A stretch of DNA of 64,000 nucleotides, taken from Allodiplogaster sudhausi (Eukaryota > Nematoda > Chromadorea > Rhabditida > Diplogasteridae). Below the pieces are notes generated by a model, which had not been told where the DNA came from, made no database searches, and saw only the letters and a list, made by a program, of their open reading frames with translations. The translations under genes and the position numbers were made by a program. The first letter of the stretch is position 1; the number at the start of each line of letters is the position of its first letter. The stretch is taken from the NCBI GenBank assembly GCA_945643635.1, contig CALZFC010000056.1:277001-341000 (forward strand), given 5' to 3'. Shown here piece after piece: positions 52,868-64,000 of the stretch.

Positions 52868-53674
52868 TCTCTCTGTCTCTCTCTCTGTCTCTCTCTCTCT
52901 CCCTCTCTCTATCGCCTCTTCATTCTCTGTGTCTTTATCTCTTTCCTCTTCCGTCCTTCCCTCTATGTCCTTTTTCATGGTTCTCGAACTCTTTCCTCTT
53001 CCGCCCTCTCCTTTTAATTCCCAGCAAGCACCCGACTTTTCGGGAGAATCGAACGAGAATTGGTGGGAGCTTGTAGCCGCCTAGGGGAGGGAGCAAGGGA
53101 TGGGTAGGCTAAGGGCTAAAAATTGCTAGGCCAGAGACTGGCGGATAAGTCAGCTGCATGCCTTGTAAACACTGCAAAACAAATCTGCCAGTCAAATGGC
53201 CTCAACAAATTGTTTGTCGGCTGACCAGCAGAGCAGCACGAGATTTGCAGAGAGAAGTCGGAGAATGGCTTCCTGATCAGGGCAAACACATTTGGCAGGA
53301 GAGGAAAAAGAACCAGTTCAGGCCAGAGAGAACGGTATTACACTAGACGTACTTGCACAAAATGGGATTGAAGAGAGAGAGAGAGAGAAAGAGAGAGAGA
53401 GTGAGAAAGTAGGGAAGGGTGAGAGAGGGAGGGCGGAGCGTCAACTGAAAGGGATTGCCAGAAGAAGGGGGAAGAAGGTGAGGGGGAATACCTGAGAAGA
53501 AGAGTTAGGGGAGGGAGGGAGGAGTGAGCTGGGAGTGGAAGTAGCAAAGTCAAAGTAAGCACACTCTGGCCTCTTCTCAAGGCATTCCCACCTGAGCATA
53601 GCCATCATGGTTGGAAATCATCTCTTTTTCTTGGGTATGCAACGTTGTTTGATGGAGGAATTAGAAATAGAGGA

Positions 53675-53706
<32 letters not shown>

Positions 53707-53716
53707 AGAGAAATGA

Positions 53717-53747
<31 letters not shown>

Positions 53748-53929
53748 AGAGAAATGAAGAGAGAGAGAGAGAGGGAGAGAGAAGAGAAGGAGAGGAAGAG
53801 AGAGAGAGAGAAGATAAATGAAGAGAGAGAGAGAGATAGAGAAAGAGAGGAAGAGAGAGAGAGAGAAGATAAATGAAGAGAGAGAGTGAGGGAGAGAGAG
53901 AGAGAAAGAGAGAGAGAGAAGAGAAATGA

Positions 53930-53960
<31 letters not shown>

Positions 53961-54186
53961 GAAGATAAATGAAGAGAGAGAGAGAGAGAGAGAGAGGGGG
54001 AGAGAGAGAGAGAGAGAAGATAAATGAAGAGAGAGAGAGAGAGGGGAGAGAGAGAGAGAGAGAAATGAAGAGAGAGAGAGAAAGAGAGGAAGAGAGAGAG
54101 AGAGAGAGAGAGAAATGAAGAGAGAGAGAGAAAGAGAGGAAGAGAGAGAGAGAGAGAGAAGATAAATGAAGAGAGAGAAAGAGAGG

Positions 54187-54223
<37 letters not shown>

Positions 54224-54245
54224 GAGAAATGAAGAGAGAGAGTTA

Positions 54246-54297
<52 letters not shown>

Positions 54298-55418
54298 AAA
54301 TGAAGAGAGAGAGAGAGAAAGAGAGGAAGAGAGAGAGAGAGAGAGAAATGAAGAGAGAGAGAGAGTGCAGTTGTTATGTTCAGGATCTGTCTTACAAGGA
54401 GAAGCATTGGCACGAGCAGTGCTTCCTCTGCAACATGTGCAAGATGTCTCTGGTGGACATGCCCTTCGGCTCTAAGAATGACCGTATCTTCTGCTCGAAC
54501 TGCTACGACCAGGCATTCGCCACTCGTTGCGATGGATGCAACGAGATCTTCCGTGCTGGTAATCGCAGTCCACCTTCCTTTCATTTCGTTTTCAATGCAT
54601 TCGGGTCGCATCCTTTGTATACCCTTATTTAAATAATTTTTTTTTAGGAATGAAGAAGATGGAGTACAAGGGCAAGCAATGGCACGATAAGTGTTTCTGC
54701 TGCGCCCTCTGCAAGCAGCCCATAGGCACGAAGTCTTTCATTCCCAAGAACGAGGACATCTACTGCTCGACTTGCTATGAGGACAAGTTCGCCACCAGAT
54801 GCTGCAAATGCAAGAAGGTTCTCTCTCTTTCTCTCTCATCTCTTCTATTCCACACACACTATTCCCTGTCCCTATAGATTTTTTTGCGACATAGGTTTTA
54901 TTGAGTGGCGATAGAGCTTTATCGCCCATTACTTTCATTCCCAATGTCAAGTAAAAGAGAAGAAATAGCAGAAGAAGAGAAATTGCAGGTGATCAGCACG
55001 GGGGGCGTGACGTACAAGAACGAGCCATGGCACAGAGAGTGCTTCTGCTGCTCGCACTGCAACTCGAGTTTGGCCGGCCAGCGATTCACTTCCAAGGATG
55101 ACAAGCCGTACTGTGCCAACTGCTACGGAGAACTCTTCGCCAAGAGATGCAATGCATGCACCAAACCCATCACTGGTCTCTTCTCTACCCTCTCTTTCTC
55201 TGCCCCCTCTCTCTCTCCATCCCACTCTCTCTCTCTCTCTCTTTGCAGGAATCGGCGGTGCGAAGTTCATCTCATTCGAAGAGCGTCACTGGCACAACGA
55301 TTGCTTCATCTGTGCCCAATGTACGACTTCCCTTGTCGGCAAGGGATTCATCACGGATGGCACTGACATCCTCTGCCCAGAGTGTGCCAAGGCCCGCCTC
55401 ATGGCATCCAATTCATAG
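21899..55418 (+). CDS. lim-9: PET plus six-LIM-domain protein (Limpet / LIM-9 type)
   Basis: My model has 18 exons: 21899-21975, 22022-22085, 22698-22871, 29618-29758, 29986-30153, 33038-33195, 44219-44316, 44445-44539, 45611-45766, 45883-45963, 46044-46160, 46249-46347, 51715-51812, 52245-52347, 54384-54558, 54648-54817, 54989-55175, 55249-55418; 776 residues in one open frame. Residues about 240-275 hold [17 protein letters not shown] and [13 protein letters not shown], the Cys-rich lead into a PET domain ([19 protein letters not shown], about 310-375). Six consecutive LIM domains follow from about residue 405, each with CxxC, WHxxCF and CxxCY; the last four closely resemble FHL proteins (e.g. 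[21 protein letters not shown]). Members are muscle attachment and sarcomere scaffolds. Exons 6-18 are firm. Exons 1-5 are charged, low-similarity segments joined only by phase. Exons 4 and 14 need GC donors. Shorter forms could start at Met codons in exons 6 or 8. Confidence 0.85.
22872..29617 (+). other. LIM gene intron 3 (6.7 kb, model-dependent)
   Basis: Dominated by sense-strand CT tracts (about 23640-23750, 23920-24000, 24850-25040, 26755-26940, 27780-27885, 28715-28905, 29385-29590) with unique AT-rich sequence between. It carries one copy of a dispersed repeat (24319-24491). Long serine/leucine-rich open frames here are products of the CT tracts. Further small exons cannot be excluded. 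Confidence 0.6.
24319..24491 (+). repeat. Dispersed repeat, copy 1
   Basis: Aligns over about 170 bp with 62518-62700: CCGAGG-TCCC, AAAAGTGGG, TAGGGTAA, CCTGATTA, GGTGCTC and CTGCCTTTTTA occur in the same order and orientation in both. Identity is roughly 70 percent by eye. Copy 2 lies in a ZFR intron. The family is not one I recognise. Confidence 0.7.
30154..33037 (+). other. LIM gene intron 5 (2.9 kb)
   Basis: Holds short GA runs (about 30500-30532 and 32057-32087) and AT-rich unique sequence. Two open segments look mildly coding: 31288-31320 (GATGCGACGATCTC, acceptor AATCAG, donor GGTGTAG) and 31480-31560. Neither fits between exons 5 and 6 in phase, so they were left out. Confidence 0.5.
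36965..37118 (-). mobile_element. GGGCCGGGCC-type hAT terminal fragment
   Basis: Dense GGGCCGGGCC/GGCCCAAAA repeats end at CCATTCCCACCTCTG. Read on the minus strand this is CAGAGGTGGGAATGGGCC, a form typical of hAT-superfamily terminal inverted repeats as I recall them. No matching opposite end or transposase is visible, so this is a solo end or a MITE remnant. Confidence 0.45.
37919..38230 (+). CDS. Candidate unassigned exon (Ser/Pro/Arg/Ala-rich)
   Basis: An open frame with a good acceptor (TTCTGCTGCCAG|TCG) and two in-phase donors (CCT|GTCAGG after 38212, GCA|GTGTCA after 38230). It encodes a GC-rich, non-microsatellite segment: [20 protein letters not shown], then a Gly/Ser/Arg stretch, an Ala/Pro block, and [13 protein letters not shown]. 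It is on the sense strand inside LIM intron 6, and both ends are phase 0. That would allow splicing to LIM exon 9 (45611), skipping exons 7-8, but not to exon 7. It could also belong to a nested gene. I recognise no domain. Confidence 0.4.
45048..45464 (-). other. Antisense charged open frame in LIM intron 8
   Basis: On the minus strand, 138 codons stay open from just after a TAG near 45465 to the TGA at 45048-45050. The first Met is at 45335. The product is acidic and helical-looking ([20 protein letters not shown], then [13 protein letters not shown]) with a hydrophilic lead. The + strand read of the same DNA gives a leucine-rich hydrophobic peptide, so one is a shadow of the other or both are chance. 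It sits between LIM exons 8 and 9 and could be an antisense exon. No family recognised. Confidence 0.25.
46348..51714 (+). other. LIM gene intron 12 (5.4 kb)
   Basis: Contains a GC-rich patch at 46620-46800, CT tracts (48190-48300, 48958-48998, 50040-50160, 50672-50806), GA tracts (49248-49290, 50450-50500), poly-C runs near 47480 and a CCCTCT array at 49908-49968. No coding exon is supportable. Confidence 0.6.
49908..49968 (+). repeat. (CCCTCT)n hexanucleotide array
   Basis: About ten perfect units of CCCTCT inside LIM intron 12, distinct from the plain CT dinucleotide tracts around it. Recently expanded, given its regularity. Confidence 0.9.
53661..54367 (+). repeat. GA-based minisatellite directly upstream of LIM exon 15
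   Basis: About 700 bp of GAGAGA punctuated by AAATGAAGAG every 40-70 bp (e.g. near 53711, 53752, 53816, 54300). Its right end is only 16 bp from the exon 15 acceptor at 54383. A CT tract at 52826-52915 in the same intron is its complement. Confidence 0.95.
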
Positions 55419-56554
55419 CTTAGCCCCGCCTACTTAATCCTAGCCCCGCCCACTTCCTCCATCAAACTCCGCCCACTGCCAACGTGTCTTCTACTTCTGT
55501 TCTATGCTCTCTCTCATGCACTTCATGATGAGAATCGAAATTCACTTGTTTCTTCCGCTTCTTGTATCAGCGTCGTAATGTTGAATGTAGAAGAGCCGAG
55601 TGGCGTCTGTAATAAGAGGAGAGATGCCTTGGCTGATCCCTCTTCCTCCCTCTTAGCTCGTACAAATTGTCCTTGTTGCTGCTGTTGTGTTTCGCGATGG
55701 CGGTCCGAGTCTGGCCTCGCCTTGACTTGTGAGGGGAGAGTCCAGCTGGGAGTCCCCGTGCACCCCTTGCTATCGTCAGTGGATCTGCCCACTTTGCTTC
55801 TTCCACATTCTACGGTTTCTAAATAACAGCATGAATAATGTCTTCATTTATCAGCAAACATTTTGAGCATGCCCACTCCGCACCGCCAACGAAGAACCCC
55901 TCTGTAGTAGCAATTACTTTATTAGTCGGAAAAGCACGATTCGACTGTTTTTATCATCCACTCCTACCAGTATTGAAGTTCATGCAATTCCTTAGTTCCT
56001 AACAGAAATCTGCTCTAGCAGAACGTTCTGCTACTTAGCAGCCACTTCGACTAATTGTAAATAGGTTTGCACGACTTAGTTGCAGTGACTTGAAGCATCA
56101 GTAGATAGGATCTAATCTTCTAATCTTCACAGCGCCCACCTTTCCTTCCCTGTTGGCCTTGTTCCCGCTGACCAAGCAAAGGCATGCAAACCCAGTGGTC
56201 ACTCTTCGCTGCCCTTGGCACATTTGATAGGATCTTACGTATTTACGAGGACCCCTCGGAACATCTGCGACACTTTTCATCTATGTTCTTATTCTTTCTC
56301 TCATTTTGTTAAATCGTAACCATACTTCTATGCATGGCCTCATTTTGATGCGTAATATTTAAACAAAGTAAATCATTCCATCATAATTGTTGTTATCGCA
56401 AGAAGGGGAGAGAGTGAGCATACAGAATTGCATAGCAAGACTGCTTGAGCACTCTGCTGGGATAACTACTTAAGCAATTCAATCATTTAACAAGAAAAAG
56501 TGGAATCCAACAACATAACAATGTCAACTGAAAAGAACCGCGGAGAGGAGAGCC
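55419..56554. other. Convergent intergenic region, LIM gene / PPAN
   Basis: The 3' ends of two converging genes. It starts with tandem CCGCCCAC elements. A minus-strand open frame around 55523-55800 is charged and contains a Gln run but lacks an ATG start and has no recognisable domain. No RNA gene is visible. Confidence 0.5.
55422..55480 (+). repeat. Tandem CCCCGCCCACTT elements in the LIM 3' UTR
   Basis: TAGCCCCGCCTACTTAA, TAGCCCCGCCCACTTCC and AACTCCGCCCACTGCC follow each other within 60 bases right after the LIM stop codon. Spacing is about 20-22 bp. They may be a short RNA-binding or regulatory repeat. Confidence 0.6.
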
Positions 56555-59126
56555 TTATCTCTTCTTCGAGAACTTCTTCCTGGTGACCTTGACCTTTTCT
56601 TTTGTCTGAGTTGCCTCATCCGTTCTACTCTTCTTTGCTCGTGTAGCTTCGGCTGGCTCATTCTGTCCCTCTCCCCCTCCTCGTTTCGTCTGTCTACAAT
56701 ATTCATTATTTAGTGAGATGAAGCAAGGCAGTGAAGGAAAAAGGAACAGAGGAACTGAAAGAAGAACGAACCTTTCCCTTTCGGCTGCGACTTCGTTGTC
56801 TCTTCGTGCATTCGCATCCACCTCCTCGGTCTGGCCAGTGGCCGCTGCTTGTTTCCGCGCAGCACTCTCGCGAATCGCTTTTATCTTAATTTTAAAATTA
56901 CTTACAACATAAGGGTCACAACAGAGTTGAAATAACACCGTAAATCCATAAGAATTAAGTTTTTCGCTGCATCCGAAGTTCACGAGATTAAAGTAGTAAA
57001 GAAAAGAGACCTCCTCTTCTTCCTTCTGCTTCTCGTCCGCTTGTCTCTGCAGTCTCCGAATAACTCGGTGCTCCGCATCACGACGTCGCTTCTCTCGCAG
57101 TTTCCTGAACAGTAACTTTTAATTCTTTCACCACCACAAGTAGAAAATTGCATCATACACGGAGTCTATTTAGAAGAAGGAAATAACAATAGAAGTTTGT
57201 TTAAAACTTAATAGGGAGAGTTCTGTGATTTTTAGCTAAATGCTTAAAAAAAGATGAATTGATATCTGACTTGACCCTCGGCGCTTTCTTCTTCAACTCC
57301 GCGATCTCCTTTGCCGACTTCTGCACGAACTTGTGATAGAGAACTTCGCCCTCATCTATGCCCTGCTCGATCTTCACCAGGTCTAGCGTCAGTCGAGGGC
57401 CAAGCTCCATTAGTCTAAAAAGTGAAAAGAAAGAAAAAAAGAAAAAGAAAAAGACAAAGAAAGAAAGAAAGAATGAATGAATGAAAGAAAGAGAGAGAGA
57501 GAGAGGAGAGAGAGAGGAGAGAGGAGAGATAGAAGAATACCTGAGCTGTGTCTGGTGTCCTCTCTTGCACCCCCTGGCACTGAGATCCTGAGCGAGTTCG
57601 ACTTCCTTCGCCTCGTCCTCGAATGCGCTGTCACTCAAGTTGCCGGGACTAAAAGAGATGAGATTTGAAGGAAGAAAAGAAGGAGAAAAGAAAAACGGAG
57701 ACTCGATGAAGAAGTCTGCGATGTCCTTGTATCTCGACAAGTCTGGCACTTTGTTCTGCATCAACTTCTTCGCCGACTTGCTCATACCGGTCGGAACCGT
57801 CTTGATTGCGCTGCAAAATCGAAAATTAGTCTAACAAATTTCATACAACGAGAAAATAAAAACCGTAGAAAAAAAACTGACTAATGTCGAATATCAATTG
57901 AATCACTCTCCTCGTTGTACCGTACCATCAAACAACGTTTCACAGTCGACAGATTCAACTGCAATCGACAACTTCATCCGTCATTTCAAATTCAGCTGAG
58001 AAACTACGACACAAAAAATGTCTTCAATGAACTAACCTTATCGACGTTGATTGTTGGAAAGAGATTTTGGAAAGTCGTCTGAACGAGTTGAAGATGACGC
58101 TTGGTCTCATCAAATCCGGAGATAACAACAAGAGGTGGAGTAAGGAACTGGTTGAGAAAGACGGAAGTCTTCTTCTGTGCAGAGAGGACATGGCGAGCAA
58201 GGCAATACTCGCGGACTAAAAAGCAACCAACTTATCCCAAACTCTTACTCATCACAACACTGTCTTTCATTCAATTTAAGTTCCGTGTCATTATGATACA
58301 TATAATAAACAGAAGAAAACGCATAAGAAGCAAAAAAAGACGAACTGCGGAAAGTAAGAGTTGGTCCTTGCGAGAGTCTCATGATCCTCAAGTTAAGAGA
58401 GAGATCTCCACGTGTGAGAACAAGCATGTGAGTCACCCCCAGGACGGAGCCATTAACGATGAAGTCTCGGATGTTGTTCCGTCGTAGCACCTATTAAGAT
58501 TCCTTATTGTTAATCATCAATGAATTATCTACGGCCATGATGCCAACCTTCAGTTTTTGCGCCGTGTTAGGCTCCAAGATACGGCGGATGTCCTTCTCCA
58601 GCCGAAGAATCTGCTTGCCGACCTTGCCACTGTGGATCACGAAGGAGTGAGGCTCCCTGTTAAAGTTAACATTTTAAGAGAACAACCTCATTTGACATTC
58701 TGGCTAGTTGGTCTAATCTGAAATCAGAGCAATGGAAATAGCAATTCCAATATACTTGGCCGCTTCTTTGGTAGCGACTCCGACAGCTGCAGTCTCACGA
58801 ATCTTTTTAGCTTCCCGCTTCTCTTCAGCCTCCTCAGCTCTTCTTTCTTGACGATCAGCCTAGATCACTTAGTTGATAGAAATTTGAACTACACCGAATA
58901 ATTATGAGAAAATTCCAAAAGGAAAAGAGGAATGCATAGAAAATGACAAACATAAGCCCCGGTGAAAGTCTTCTTCCTGTAGAATCCTTCACCCGAATCT
59001 CCAGCACGCGCCAGACGAGCACTCTTTCCCTTCCCCTGTAAAAGGCGTAATCTGAGATAAGAAAGCTCAAGAAAATTTGCAACTTCTTATGACAAAAAAA
59101 AATCAACTGACACGTCTTCGGGCCAT
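56555..59126 (-). CDS. PPAN: Peter Pan / SSF1 Brix-domain ribosome biogenesis factor
   Basis: Thirteen minus-strand exons: 59112-59126, 58952-59035, 58756-58859, 58548-58656, 58346-58490, 58037-58215, 57882-57958, 57703-57810, 57541-57648, 57271-57414, 57011-57104, 56772-56884, 56555-56693. They encode 472 residues with all phases consistent. A basic N-terminus (MARRR, GKGKSARLARAG) leads into a Brix domain from about residue 68: EPHSFVIHSGKVGKQ, RRILEPNTAQKLK, GVTHMLVLTR, LMRL-like IMRLSQGPTLTFR, TTFQNLFPTINVDK, STVKRCLM and the closing LMELGPRLTLDLVKIEQG. The C-terminal third is lysine/arginine/glutamate-rich. PPAN/Ssf1 acts in the nucleolus in 27S pre-rRNA processing and early 60S assembly. 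The C. elegans orthologue is lpd-6. The intron between exons 9 and 10 has a CT microsatellite on the sense strand. The ATG is 247 bp from the divergent ZFR start. Confidence 0.93.
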
Positions 59127-59373
59127 GACGAAAACACGGAAAACAGGAGAGATCGAGATTCTTTTCGCACAGATCCTCCTGAAAGCATATTCTTGATAAA
59201 CTTTTGAACGTAATTTGGCCCTAAACGGATTTCCCTTTTATTTAACGCATCCTACCATAATTCTTATTGAATTTTAAACTGTTTTTGCCGTCCAAGGAAA
59301 AATTTGGTTCAGTTCTAATAAATGCCGCCTTTTTATTACTTGTTAATTTATTATTGTTATTTAGCTACGCAGG
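59127..59373. promoter_or_regulatory. Compact divergent promoter region, PPAN / ZFR
   Basis: Only 247 bp lie between the two start codons. The region is AT-rich with no TATA box that I can defend. TTTAGCTACGCAG ends at 59372, one base before the ZFR ATG, and reads as a trans-splice acceptor. Confidence 0.5.

Positions 59374-64000
<4,627 letters not shown>

Noticed and set aside
52990..53065. GAATCGAACG resembling a tRNA T-arm on the minus strand
   Set aside because: No cloverleaf can be drawn by eye around it.
53661..54367. Regularly spaced repeats as a possible CRISPR-like array
   Set aside because: Units vary in length and the spacers are themselves GA repeats; this is a eukaryotic intron minisatellite.

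Overview
The window looks like a piece of a nematode nuclear genome. The strongest pointer is a complete cuticle-collagen gene on the + strand (10890-13178): an N-terminal membrane-type domain, a furin-like RxKR site, interrupted Gly-X-Y blocks and a Cys-Pro-Cys-Pro tail. All genes are split into many short exons with GT-AG introns (two candidate GC-AG introns), some introns being only about 46-50 nt. Several starts have a splice-acceptor-like sequence just upstream of the ATG, as expected for spliced-leader trans-splicing. The species cannot be named from the sequence. 3' splice sites are variable and CT/GA microsatellites are very abundant, so it is not obviously a close relative of C. elegans.

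Layout. 1-5264: no gene; a pair of long direct repeats carrying a 35-bp dyad minisatellite, then an 817-bp near-perfect inverted repeat (2890-3706). 5265-8633 (+): SLC7/LAT-type amino-acid transporter light chain. 10890-13178 (+): cuticle collagen. 14093-16507 (-): SPATS2-family protein. 17147-18136 (+): ribosomal protein L10a (uL1), 217 residues. 18285-21062 (+): alpha/gamma-adaptin-binding protein (AAGAB/p34) homologue, 148 nt downstream of L10a, so possibly operonic. 21899-55418 (+): a very large PET plus six-LIM gene (Limpet / lim-9 type) with introns up to 11 kb that hold most of the microsatellites, a hAT-like fragment, a dispersed repeat copy and some unexplained open segments. 56555-59126 (-): Peter Pan/SSF1 Brix-domain ribosome biogenesis factor. 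59374 to beyond the right edge (+): ZFR, with three U1-type zinc fingers and a DZF domain.

The genes are mostly unrelated housekeeping or structural genes, not one pathway. Two themes recur. Ribosome production is represented by L10a and PPAN. Two close divergent pairs (SPATS2/L10a and PPAN/ZFR) may share promoters. Exon models below were built by hand from splice signals, reading phase and family similarity recalled from memory; no search was run. Exon ends are probably right to within a few bases unless I say otherwise. The main unexplained signals are the oriented and paired CT/GA tracts, the two GC-AG donors in the LIM gene, a 48-nt stop-free intron inside a ZFR zinc finger, a dispersed repeat shared by two introns 38 kb apart, and the large inverted repeat.
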